A stretch of DNA of 7,198 nucleotides from an uncultured Chloroflexota bacterium. Its GTDB lineage: Bacteria > Chloroflexota > Anaerolineae > Aggregatilineales > Phototrophicaceae. Numbering within the stretch: position 1 is the stretch's first letter; the number at the start of each line of letters is the position of its first letter. A program made the translations under genes and the position numbers. Below the pieces are notes generated by a model, which was given only the letters and a program-made list of their open reading frames with translations, had not been told where the DNA came from and ran no database searches. The stretch spans positions 1 through 7,198 of the forward strand of contig CALMZT010000225.1 in NCBI GenBank assembly GCA_937870805.1. Reading direction: 5' to 3'. Shown in pieces: positions 1-6,335 of the stretch.

Positions 1-1013
1 AGATTTGGAACGAGCCGGATTACCCCCCTTTCTGGTCGGCAAGCATTGGCGATTACGCCCGGCTGTTGAAAGTTGCCTACATCGTTGCCCACAGTGTTGA
101 TGTGGACGCGCAGGTGATGTTCGGCGGCTTGCTGTTCAACACCGAAGGCACAAACTATCTGGCGCGCGTGCTGGCAATTTTTGAAGAAGACCCCTTACGC
201 GAAGAATACAACTGGTATATGGATTTGGTCGCCGTCCACAACTACAACTATGCGTGGCGCAGCGGCTGGCTCGTGCGTTGGGTGCGCGAAACGCTGCGTG
301 CTTATGAGCTTGAGCGCCCGATCTGGTTAAATGAAACGGGCGCGCCTGTATGGGATGATTATCCCGGTCCCACGTGGGCAGTAACCCCCGATGATCGCGT
401 GCTGCGTGTGACGCAGGATCAGCAGGCGTGGTTTCTCATCCAGAGCGCAGCGTATGCCTGGTATGAAGGCGCGGATGTGATCTTCTTCCACCAACTGTAC
501 GACGACTGTGGCAATCAACCACCGGGTACAGACTTTGCGCCTGATGCGGGGCAATCAGGTGATGCTTTCGGGATGTATCGCAACGAAGCCAATGCGCTGT
601 GTTTCAGCCAGCATCCCCAGCCGGGCACAGCGCGTCCAGTAGCGCAAGCCTTTCGCCTGTTGGCGCAAGTCTTCGGCAGCGAACCCTTTCGCAGCGTCGA
701 AATGTTAGCCGAAGAGACTGGCGACGCCACAGGGATGACCTTCGATCTCGGCAGCAGCCAGGTGGTGATCTTCTGGAATCGCACATTGGAAAATATCAAG
801 GTGAGCATTCCGGCATTGAGCAGCCGTGCGCTGTTGGTGTCGCTCGTCTTTCGCGGTGCAATCGTCCCTGCCGAAACCGGAAACTATGAGATTAACGTGC
901 CTGCTGCGATTGCCGACGGTTTTCCCTTTCTCAATCCCGGCGATGTCTCAGGCATCGGCGGCGCGCCCTTTTTGCTCATCGAAGGTGAATCGCCTAATAT
1001 TGCACAGCCATAA
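1..1013 (+). CDS. Glycoside hydrolase-like protein, clan GH-A (TIM barrel), 5'-truncated
   Basis: The frame is open from the first full codon at base 3 to a TAA at 1011-1013, so the true start lies upstream of the window. A TTG at 66 is in frame, but it falls inside the conserved fold and is not the start. The visible protein opens with IWNEPD, the classic acid/base motif after strand 4 of clan GH-A barrels (Glu codon 12-14). It later shows VHNYN and then IWLNETGAP, which fits the nucleophile strand (Glu codon 333-335). The roughly 225 residues after that finish the barrel and probably form a C-terminal beta-sandwich ending in a GGAPFLLIEG stretch. The likely role is hydrolysis of glycosidic bonds, perhaps on extracellular polysaccharide. 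Any signal peptide would lie in the missing part. The spacing of the two glutamates fits GH39- or GH5-like enzymes, but I cannot assign a family or substrate. A non-catalytic member of the clan remains possible. Confidence 0.75.
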   Translation, partial: IWNEPDYPPFWSASIGDYARLLKVAYIVAHSVDVDAQVMFGGLLFNTEGTNYLARVLAIFEEDPLREEYNWYMDLVAVHNYNYAWRSGWLVRWVRETLRAYELERPIWLNETGAPVWDDYPGPTWAVTPDDRVLRVTQDQQAWFLIQSAAYAWYEGADVIFFHQLYDDCGNQPPGTDFAPDAGQSGDAFGMYRNEANALCFSQHPQPGTARPVAQAFRLLAQVFGSEPFRSVEMLAEETGDATGMTFDLGSSQVVIFWNRTLENIKVSIPALSSRALLVSLVFRGAIVPAETGNYEINVPAAIADGFPFLNPGDVSGIGGAPFLLIEGESPNIAQP

Positions 1014-1023
1014 TCTAAAATAG

Positions 1024-1041
1024 TGCTGCGCGCAAGCAGCA
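1024..1041 (+). repeat. Perfect inverted repeat (hairpin) between hydrolase and kinase genes
   Basis: TGCTGC at 1024-1029 and GCAGCA at 1036-1041 are exact reverse complements around the 6-base loop GCGCAA. The hairpin lies 11 bases after the hydrolase stop and upstream of the preferred kinase start. No T-run follows, so it is not a canonical intrinsic terminator. It could weakly attenuate transcription, stabilise the 3' end of the hydrolase mRNA, or be chance. Confidence 0.45.
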
Positions 1042-1082
1042 TGTCTGCTACCATAGACATAAAGGGGGTGCGAAATTATCGC

Positions 1083-3155
1083 ATGACGACTCAATCGGTT
1101 GAGAATCCCTTAGACGATACTTTAGCGACAAGACCATCGGCGTTACAGCGGGTGATCGAGCCGTCGCCAGAGGTTGTGGACGATGAACAGCGGCGGCAGT
1201 CCCGCTTATTGGCGTTCTTATTATCAGTCTTTATCCCCGCTGGTTTGTTGGTCATTCTACTGCCCACCCTACTTATAAGACCTAATCCTCTGGCTGATGG
1301 CAATGATCTGACCTTGATGCTCATTGCTGGTGTGCTGCTGATTATCCCTTACGTTTTAAGTCGCAGCGGGCGCTATCAGGCGGGGGCGCTGTTGACGGCA
1401 GGCATTTTCTCACTTGCGGCGTTGATTATTGCGCTGCCAGAAGCTGAAAACGGTTCTGATTTGGCTGTATTGTACGCGGTGGTCTTCACGCTGCTGCTCA
1501 CGAGCCTTTTTCTACCAATGCGTGTCACGCTGATCTTCGCCGTGCTCAACGCCATTGGCATGATGCTGCTGCCTTTGCTCTCGCCACAAATCGAGTGGTC
1601 GGCATTGTTGACGGGTCCTCTGAGTTTTCTGATACTCTCGACCATTCTGGTACTGCTCACCACTTATCAACGTGATCTGTTAGAGCGAGACCGCCGCACC
1701 CAGCTGGCAGAAAACGAAAATCGCTATCGGCTGCTGGCAGAAAACGCCACCGATATGATTACGACAACCACGCCCGACGGCGTATTCTTGTATGCGTCTC
1801 CGGCGTGCCATGCGCTGTTAGGCTATGACCCTGACGAGTTGATCGGGCACCGGATTACGGATTTATTGCATTCAGACGACGGTGAGGCACTCAAAGACTT
1901 GTACAACGCCATGTTGGGCAAGGGCGAGAACCATGTATCCAGCTATCGCCTGCGCCATCGTGATGGACATTATATCTGGTTAGAGTCCACGAGTCGCGGC
2001 GTCATCGGCGGCGGCGTTGTCGAGCGCATTATCTCGGTGTCACGGGACATCACTGCCCGTAAAAATGCTGAAGAAGCGCTGCGTGACAGCGAATCCAAAT
2101 ATCGCATGTTGATTGACCAGGCTGCCGACGGCATCTTTGTGACGGACATTGACGGTAATTTGGTCGATGTCAATCCGAAGGGCTGCCGCATGTTGGGCTA
2201 TACCCTTGAAGAACTGCTGGAGATGAAACTGCTCGACTTGATGGTCGCTGACAGTATGCAAATTCCGGCGCGCGCCAGCAAATCGACCACTCTCAATGAA
2301 CGCCGCATGAAGCGCAAAGATGGCGCGGCGCTGCACATCGAAATGAGCGCTAAACGGCTGCAAGACGGGCGCGTGCAAGCCATTATCCGCGACATCACCG
2401 AGCGCAAACAAGCCGAATCTCAGCGCTTGGAACTGGCAATTGAGCGTGAACGTGTTGAAGTGCTGCGTCGTTTCATCAGCGATGCATCGCATGATCTGCG
2501 TACACCACTGTCGGTCATGCGTACCAGCCTGTATTTGCTCAAGCGTACCCTGCCCGAAGTGCAGTTTGAAAAAGGGCAGAGTCATGTCCAACTGCTGGAT
2601 GAGCAAATCAAGCGTATCGAAACGCTGCTCAACGACCTGCTCACGATGTCGAACCTTGATCGCGCTGACGCCGATACCTTTGAGTTCCGCTATTGCGACA
2701 TCAATGCTTTGATGAAACAGCTCATCGACGATTACGAAGAAACGATTGAGCAGAAAAAGCACACGGTTGAACTTGTGCCGGGCGAAGTGCCGAATATTCA
2801 GGCGGATACGCAAAAGCTGCGTCGCGCATTTGAAGCGCTGCTGGATAACGCCATCAACTACACACCCGACGGTGGACACATTACGATCACGACATCGAAA
2901 TCAGAAGTGGATGTCGTCGTTGAAGTCAAAGACAACGGCATTGGGATTAACGCCATTGATTTACCCCACATCTTTGATCGTTTCTATCGCGTCGATAAAG
3001 CGCGGCGGCTGGAAAAAGGCGGCATGGGTTTAGGCTTAGCCATTGCCCGCCGTGTGGTACAGGTACACAGTGGCAAAATCTCCGCTGAGAGCACAGTAGG
3101 CGAAGGCAGCAAATTCCGCGTGCGCCTGCCCCAGAAAATACTGGTTCATCGCTAG
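1083..3155 (+). CDS. Membrane-bound PAS-PAS sensor histidine kinase
   Basis: This 690-residue protein is a two-component sensor kinase that should autophosphorylate a histidine and pass the phosphate to a response regulator. In order it has a polar N-terminus (1-40), six hydrophobic segments (about 42-65, 75-93, 99-118, 126-145, 147-167 and 172-194), and two PAS domains with C-terminal PAC motifs (about 213-325 and 339-445, each ending in RDIT-ARK/ERK). A HisKA dimerisation helix carries the phosphoacceptor His470 in ASHDLRTP, and a HATPase_c domain fills about 575-688. The ATP-site boxes are all present: N-box Asn589 in LLDNAINY, G1 Asp617 in DNGIGI, F-box FDRFYR, and G2 at 646-651. It therefore looks active. 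The loops between helices are short, so sensing is probably in the membrane or through cytosolic PAS ligands. ATG 1083 is chosen for the purine-rich AAAGGGGG at 1061-1068, though the 14-base spacing is long. GTG 1023, ATG 1041 and GTG 1068 are in-frame alternatives. No response regulator is visible; the ATPase gene follows after 9 bases. Confidence 0.93.
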   Translation: MTTQSVENPLDDTLATRPSALQRVIEPSPEVVDDEQRRQSRLLAFLLSVFIPAGLLVILLPTLLIRPNPLADGNDLTLMLIAGVLLIIPYVLSRSGRYQAGALLTAGIFSLAALIIALPEAENGSDLAVLYAVVFTLLLTSLFLPMRVTLIFAVLNAIGMMLLPLLSPQIEWSALLTGPLSFLILSTILVLLTTYQRDLLERDRRTQLAENENRYRLLAENATDMITTTTPDGVFLYASPACHALLGYDPDELIGHRITDLLHSDDGEALKDLYNAMLGKGENHVSSYRLRHRDGHYIWLESTSRGVIGGGVVERIISVSRDITARKNAEEALRDSESKYRMLIDQAADGIFVTDIDGNLVDVNPKGCRMLGYTLEELLEMKLLDLMVADSMQIPARASKSTTLNERRMKRKDGAALHIEMSAKRLQDGRVQAIIRDITERKQAESQRLELAIERERVEVLRRFISDASHDLRTPLSVMRTSLYLLKRTLPEVQFEKGQSHVQLLDEQIKRIETLLNDLLTMSNLDRADADTFEFRYCDINALMKQLIDDYEETIEQKKHTVELVPGEVPNIQADTQKLRRAFEALLDNAINYTPDGGHITITTSKSEVDVVVEVKDNGIGINAIDLPHIFDRFYRVDKARRLEKGGMGLGLAIARRVVQVHSGKISAESTVGEGSKFRVRLPQKILVHR

Positions 3156-3164
3156 GAACAGCCT

Positions 3165-4100
3165 ATGCCTGCCGTCATTCAAGCAGAAAACCTCACCCGT
3201 TATTTTGGCAGTTTAAAAGCCGTTGATGGGCTAACCTTTGCTGTCGAGGCAGGCGAGGTTTTTGGGATGCTGGGACCGAACGGCGCGGGCAAAACGACGA
3301 CAGTGCGCCTTATCAACGGCTTACTTGCGCCCTCATCAGGTACGATACGCGCACTTGGCTTAGACCCCCTCGCTCAGGGGGACAGGGTGCGCGCTCAAAC
3401 GGGTGTGCTGACGGAAACCCCTTCGCTCTACGAACGTCTCAGCGCGCGCGATAATCTGCTGCTGTTTGGCAAACTGTATCATGTACCCAAAGACAAACTT
3501 GCCGCGCGAGTAGATGCCATGCTTGCCGAACTCGGATTGAGTGAACGCGCCAACGACAAAGCAGGTGGCTACAGCAAAGGCATGAAGCAGCGCCTGGCAA
3601 TTGCGCGCGCTTTGCTGCACGAGCCGCAAATCCTCTTTCTGGATGAGCCAACCGCTGGACTTGACCCGGAAGCAGCACGCCACGTCACCGAATTGATCGA
3701 GCAGCTAAGCACTGAGCGCGGACGCACCGTAATGTTATGCACACACAACCTCACCGAAGCGCAGCGTTTATGTGATCGTGTCGCTGTGATGAATCAGGGG
3801 CGCGCGTTGGCGTTAGGCACGCCTGCGCAGCTTGCGCACGAATTGTGGCGCAGTATTTGGGTGGACATTGAACTGCGCACGCCACCCCCTGATGCACTGT
3901 TCACAAATTTACGTGGCGTCGCTGGCGTCAAAGAGGTCAAACTCGATAAGCTGACATTGGCTGTTCAGGTTGATGCTGAGGACGCCATCCCTCACACCGT
4001 TGCGCAAGTCGCGGCGCTGGGCGGGCAGATCATGCGCGTGAACCCCCGCCAACACTCGCTGGAGGAAATCTACTTCGAGTTGCAGAAACAGAACCGATAG
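3165..4100 (+). CDS. ABC transporter ATP-binding protein (ABC-2 / drug-export type)
   Basis: This 311-residue cytosolic ATPase should power the ABC-2 permease encoded further downstream. It has Walker A (GPNGAGKTT, residues 37-45, Lys43), a Q-loop region at QTGVLTE, the signature as YSKGMKQR from residue 136, Walker B ending ILFLDEPTAGLDP (Asp160, catalytic Glu161), and the H-loop His194 in CTHNLTEAQRLCD. The YSKGMKQR signature and the C-terminal tail of about 90 residues ending in LEEIYFEL are typical of the CcmA/DrrA/Nat-type exporters rather than importers. An AGGAA Shine-Dalgarno at 3154-3158 overlaps the kinase stop and sits 6 bases before the ATG. The kinase and ATPase are therefore almost surely co-transcribed. 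All catalytic elements are intact. The substrate cannot be read from the sequence; lipids, peptides, antibiotics or sodium are all handled by this family. Confidence 0.95.
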   Translation: MPAVIQAENLTRYFGSLKAVDGLTFAVEAGEVFGMLGPNGAGKTTTVRLINGLLAPSSGTIRALGLDPLAQGDRVRAQTGVLTETPSLYERLSARDNLLLFGKLYHVPKDKLAARVDAMLAELGLSERANDKAGGYSKGMKQRLAIARALLHEPQILFLDEPTAGLDPEAARHVTELIEQLSTERGRTVMLCTHNLTEAQRLCDRVAVMNQGRALALGTPAQLAHELWRSIWVDIELRTPPPDALFTNLRGVAGVKEVKLDKLTLAVQVDAEDAIPHTVAQVAALGGQIMRVNPRQHSLEEIYFELQKQNR

Positions 4101-4209
4101 CTGTTGATACGGAGATTGAGCCTCCGCAGGCAACGCCCACAAACTGACAGAATTCCGCCGCCCCGGTTAGTCGTCGTTCCTCACAATTTAGAGTGTCAAG
4201 CATCCTCAT

Positions 4210-4219
4210 CTTTAACGGT
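4210..4219 (+). repeat. Direct repeat CTTTAACGGT, left copy
   Basis: CTTTAACGGT here is identical to 4312-4321. The two copies bracket 92 bases that contain the REP-like hairpin. The similarity continues loosely as a purine then GG. By rough estimate, a 10-base exact match inside 307 bases would arise by chance in about one spacer in twenty, so it is suggestive of a target-site duplication or a duplicated site but not proof. Confidence 0.4.
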
Positions 4220-4273
4220 AGGGCGATTGCATCAAAATCAGGTTTTGGGTCAAGAAAGGTCAGAATTGTCATT

Positions 4274-4299
4274 GTAGGGGCGCACCGACGTGTGCGCCC
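4274..4299 (+). repeat. REP-like palindromic element (GTAGGGGCG hairpin)
   Basis: The element starts with GTAGGGGCG at 4274-4282. It forms a perfect 8-base-pair stem, GGGCGCAC at 4278-4285 with GTGCGCCC at 4292-4299, around a CGACGT loop. Intergenic hairpins that begin GTAGGGGCG and close with a matching GC-rich arm are, from memory, widespread multi-copy elements in environmental bacteria. That is recollection, not a search result. A related GTAGGGCG motif lacking the full stem lies at 4218-4225. In RNA the hairpin could slow exonucleases or attenuate read-through from the ATPase gene to the permease gene. Confidence 0.6.
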
Positions 4300-4311
4300 G
4301 CTGGATAAATA

Positions 4312-4321
4312 CTTTAACGGT
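4312..4321 (+). repeat. Direct repeat CTTTAACGGT, right copy
   Basis: This is identical to the copy at 4210-4219 and lies 12 bases after the hairpin's right arm. Together the two copies could mark the ends of an inserted segment covering 4220-4311. Confidence 0.4.
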
Positions 4322-4329
4322 GGGTATTG

Positions 4330-4360
4330 TTGCTATTTCGGCGTAGAATTAGAGTATAAC
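4330..4360 (+). promoter_or_regulatory. Possible sigma-70-like promoter for the permease gene
   Basis: TTGCTA at 4330-4335 and TATAAC at 4355-4360 resemble -35 and -10 boxes, but the 19-base spacer is longer than ideal. An alternative -10-like hexamer, TAGAAT, lies at 4344-4349 without a good -35. A local promoter would let the permease be expressed although repeat DNA separates it from the ATPase gene. This is weak evidence from hexamer matching only. Confidence 0.28.
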
Positions 4361-4370
4361 AACACACCAA

Positions 4371-4396
4371 CAACGAACAACGAACAACGAACAACC
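4371..4396 (+). repeat. Heptanucleotide tandem repeat (CAACGAA)x3 plus partial copy
   Basis: Three exact CAACGAA units occupy 4371-4391 and are followed by a partial CAACC. The surrounding 4358-4407 is A/C-rich and looks unstructured. The array ends 11 bases before the permease ATG, in the place where a Shine-Dalgarno would be expected. It resembles the short tandemly repeated heptamers known in heterocystous cyanobacteria, which are also intergenic and vary in copy number. Whether it is the same kind of element here is inference. Confidence 0.75.
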
Positions 4397-4407
4397 AATA
4401 ACCTTTT

Positions 4408-5238
4408 ATGAACTGGAACACCATCCTCACGATTGCCGAAAAAGACCTGCGCGAAGTGCGCCAGAACAAAATGGCGTGGCAGCCCGCGCTGATTGTGCCG
4501 ATTATCTTCGTCGTCATCCTTCCCCTCTTGATGATCGGGCTGCCGCAGTTTATTTCTATTCCAGAAGAAGAACTGACCCAAGAAATGGGCGACCTCGACA
4601 CGATGCTGGCGAACCTGCCGCCGGAGATGCAAGCCCAAATCAGTGGCTTGGAAGGTTTGCAAATCTGGATTGTCGTGCTGGCGGGGTTCTTGTTCGCGCC
4701 AATGTTTTTGATTATCCCGTTGATGACCGCTAGCGTGGTCGGCGCAGAAAGTTTTGTCGGCGAACGCGAACGAAAAACCCTTGAAGCCTTGCTTTACACG
4801 CCTGCATCGGAAAAAGAATTATTTCTCGGCAAAGTGTTGGCATCCGTCGTGCCCGCGATCCTGCTGACTTTGCTCAGCTTCCTTGCGTTCACCATCGTCG
4901 TAAACGTTACGGCGTTTCCAGTGATGGGACGGCTCTGGTTTCCGCTGCCCACATGGTATCCACTGATTTTCTGGGTTGCGCCTGCGGTGGCGACGATGGC
5001 GATGGCGGCGTCGGTGTTGGTTTCATCGCGCGTCAGCACCTTTATGGAAGCCTATCAAACCAGCGGCATTCTGGTGTTGCCTGTCATTATTCTGGTGATC
5101 GGTCAAGTAGCGGGCGTTGTATATTTAGATGTTGGCTTTGCGCTGCTGTTGGGCACATTTTTGTGGATTCTAGATGCGGTACTGATCTACATTGGCGTGA
5201 AGCAGTTCCGCCGTGCGGAGTTGATCGCCAGGCTGTAA
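4408..5238 (+). CDS. ABC-2 type transporter permease
   Basis: This 276-residue integral membrane protein is the probable channel subunit for the ATPase at 3165-4100. It has a short amphipathic N-terminal helix (IAEKDLREVRQNK, 8-21) and six hydrophobic segments at about 26-47, 86-111, 143-168, 184-208, 219-241 and 243-264. An outer loop of about 38 residues between the first two is acidic. Residues 116-142 (FVGERERKTLEALLYTP and on to LGK) form the cytosolic ABC-2 hallmark that contacts the ATPase. ATG 4408 is the natural start, immediately before the N-terminal helix. However, no Shine-Dalgarno precedes it, only an A/C-rich leader ending in CCTTTT. Initiation may rely on the unstructured leader. 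With one permease gene and one ATPase gene the working transporter is probably a dimer of each. Transported substrate unknown. Confidence 0.92.
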   Translation: MNWNTILTIAEKDLREVRQNKMAWQPALIVPIIFVVILPLLMIGLPQFISIPEEELTQEMGDLDTMLANLPPEMQAQISGLEGLQIWIVVLAGFLFAPMFLIIPLMTASVVGAESFVGERERKTLEALLYTPASEKELFLGKVLASVVPAILLTLLSFLAFTIVVNVTAFPVMGRLWFPLPTWYPLIFWVAPAVATMAMAASVLVSSRVSTFMEAYQTSGILVLPVIILVIGQVAGVVYLDVGFALLLGTFLWILDAVLIYIGVKQFRRAELIARL

Positions 5239-5259
5239 TGATAAGTTGAAGAGGAAACA

Positions 5260-6255
5260 ATGGCTGTTCATTCCTGTTTGATTGTGGGCGCGGGGCTGGC
5301 AGGACTCGTGGCGGCACGCGAATTGCAGGCGCGCGGCGTTCAAGTCACAGTGCTGGAATCAAACCATGAGATTGGCGGACGCATGGCAACGCGGCACATC
5401 GACAACGCTGTGTTCGATGTCGGCGCGCAGTATTTTACCGCCCGTGATGAACGTTTTGTGCGGCTGGTCAAACAATGGATTGATGCGGGCGTGGTTATCG
5501 AGTGGGCGCAGGGCTTTAACACGGCGAAAGACGGTGAAGTGGTTCAAGCAGGCTTAGGAGAAGCTCGTTATCGCGGCGTACATGGCATGAGCGATATTCC
5601 CAGCTATCTCGCGCAAGGCTTGGATGTGCGCCTTGAGCAAACGGTGACTCGCGTCGATCTACGTGATAATGGTTGGCATGTTGAAACGCAAGGGGGAGTA
5701 CATTTTTCCGCCGATGCTTTGCTGCTCACGCCGCCAATTCCACAGGCTTTAGCGCTGCTGGATACAGGCAGTTATCGCCTGCCCGAAGCCTTACGCCGCG
5801 AATTGGAAGCCATCGGTGCTGGTTATGCGCCGTGTATCGCGGTGCTAGCAATACTGGATGCGCCGAGCAAAATCCCCGAACCGGGCAGTTTGTGGTTATC
5901 CGGTGATCCCGTCGCCTGGATTGCCGATAATCAGCAAAAAGGTATTTCTCCAGATGCTTGCGCGATCACTCTGCACGCAGGAATCGACTTTAGTCGCCGA
6001 CGCTATAATGACCCGCCTGATACCGTTGCGCGCAAGATGATCGACGCATGTAGTGAGTGGCTTGGCGCGTCAGTGCGCAGCTATCACGTTCATCACTGGC
6101 GCTACAGCATTCCCGAAACGGTATACAGCCAACCATGCGTCTATATACCCGGCAAGTATCCTTTAGTGCTGGCAGGCGAAGCGTATTTTGGTCCACGTGT
6201 GGAAGGCGCGTCGGTGTCGGGTTTAGCGGCGGCAGAAAGGCTGCTCGAAGAATAG
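5260..6255 (+). CDS. Renalase-like FAD-dependent NAD(P) oxidoreductase
   Basis: This 331-residue flavoprotein begins with a Rossmann dinucleotide-binding motif (IVGAGLAGL, glycines 10, 12 and 15). Glu33 ends strand 2 to hold the ribose, and the GG-R motif of the amine-oxidase superfamily is at 39-41. GAQYFTARD at 55-63 is a strong marker of the bacterial renalase group (COG3380-type). The C-terminal FAD-binding segment LAGEAYFGPRVEGASVSG spans about 304-321. Length matches bacterial renalases. Characterised members oxidise the inhibitory 2- and 6-dihydro isomers of NAD(P)H back to NAD(P)+ with oxygen, a metabolite-repair reaction in the cytosol. No signal peptide or membrane segment is seen. 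A GAGGA ribosome-binding site (5251-5255) lies 4 bases before the ATG, and only 21 bases separate it from the permease, so co-transcription is likely. The alternative is a generic FAD amine oxidase or protoporphyrinogen-oxidase-like enzyme with another substrate. Confidence 0.82.
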   Translation: MAVHSCLIVGAGLAGLVAARELQARGVQVTVLESNHEIGGRMATRHIDNAVFDVGAQYFTARDERFVRLVKQWIDAGVVIEWAQGFNTAKDGEVVQAGLGEARYRGVHGMSDIPSYLAQGLDVRLEQTVTRVDLRDNGWHVETQGGVHFSADALLLTPPIPQALALLDTGSYRLPEALRRELEAIGAGYAPCIAVLAILDAPSKIPEPGSLWLSGDPVAWIADNQQKGISPDACAITLHAGIDFSRRRYNDPPDTVARKMIDACSEWLGASVRSYHVHHWRYSIPETVYSQPCVYIPGKYPLVLAGEAYFGPRVEGASVSGLAAAERLLEE

Positions 6256-6266
6256 ACGTATTTTCC

Positions 6267-6297
6267 TTATCACCGAAACTCAAAATCGCGTTACAAT
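6267..6297 (+). promoter_or_regulatory. Possible promoter for the DUF4231/SLATT gene pair
   Basis: TACAAT at 6292-6297 matches five of six -10 positions. TTATCA at 6267-6272 is a weak -35 with a 19-base spacer. Transcription would begin near 6304, at the edge of the palindrome. The evidence is hexamer similarity plus the 80-base gap after the oxidoreductase. Confidence 0.28.
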
Positions 6298-6304
6298 CAA
6301 CAGG

Positions 6305-6319
6305 TATTGATATTCAATA
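6305..6319 (+). promoter_or_regulatory. Palindrome TATTGATATTCAATA, possible operator
   Basis: Two exact 6-base arms, TATTGA at 6305-6310 and TCAATA at 6314-6319, flank a TAT centre. The site lies just after the possible -10 box and 4 bases before the AAGGG ribosome-binding site. That is a position where a dimeric repressor could block transcription or an RNA hairpin could mask translation. No regulator gene is in the window. AT-rich palindromes of this size also occur by chance. Confidence 0.35.
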
Positions 6320-6335
6320 GGGTAAGGGTTTGTTT

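Larger units (their letters stand above)
4101..4407 (+). other. 307-base non-coding stretch between ATPase and permease genes
   Basis: I find no convincing gene here. The short open frame at 4193-4411 translates through the hairpin and heptamer repeats and is not credible as a protein. From 5' to 3' the stretch holds two weak stems just after the ATPase stop (4110-4126 and 4120-4131), a GTAGGGCG motif at 4218-4225, a REP-like hairpin at 4274-4299, a 10-base direct repeat on either side of it, a possible promoter, and a heptamer tandem repeat next to the permease start. A spacer this long is unusual between an ABC ATPase and its permease and looks like accumulated repeat DNA. Confidence 0.7.

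Noticed and set aside
1024..1041. TGCTGC/GCAGCA hairpin as a Rho-independent terminator of the hydrolase gene
   Set aside because: The stem is perfect but short, and it is followed by TGTCTGCTACC rather than a T-run. It is kept only as an inverted repeat.
2040..2879. Long minus-strand open frame of 279 codons inside the kinase gene
   Set aside because: It lies fully antisense to a well-supported kinase with intact motifs, has no recognisable domain, and is best explained by codon bias on the opposite strand.
3365..3381. Perfect hairpin CCCCCT/AGGGGG with 5-base loop
   Set aside because: It lies within the ATPase coding sequence (LDPLAQGD region) where the codons explain it. There is no sign of a regulatory role.
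4110..4131. Stems CGGAG/CTCCG and GCCT/AGGC just after the ATPase stop, as an intrinsic terminator
   Set aside because: The stems are only 4-5 base pairs, overlap each other, and no T-run follows.
4233..4247. CAAAA/TTTTG inverted repeat in the spacer
   Set aside because: A 5-base AT-rich match is expected by chance in a stretch of this length.
4371..4396. CAACGAA repeats as a possible CRISPR array
   Set aside because: The units are 7 bases in direct tandem with no spacers, unlike CRISPR repeats, and no cas genes are present.
4193..4411. Small plus-strand open frame in the ATPase-permease spacer
   Set aside because: Its translation runs through the hairpin (VGAHRRVRP) and the heptamer array (TTNNEQRTTNN). 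Such products are typical artefacts of intergenic repeats.
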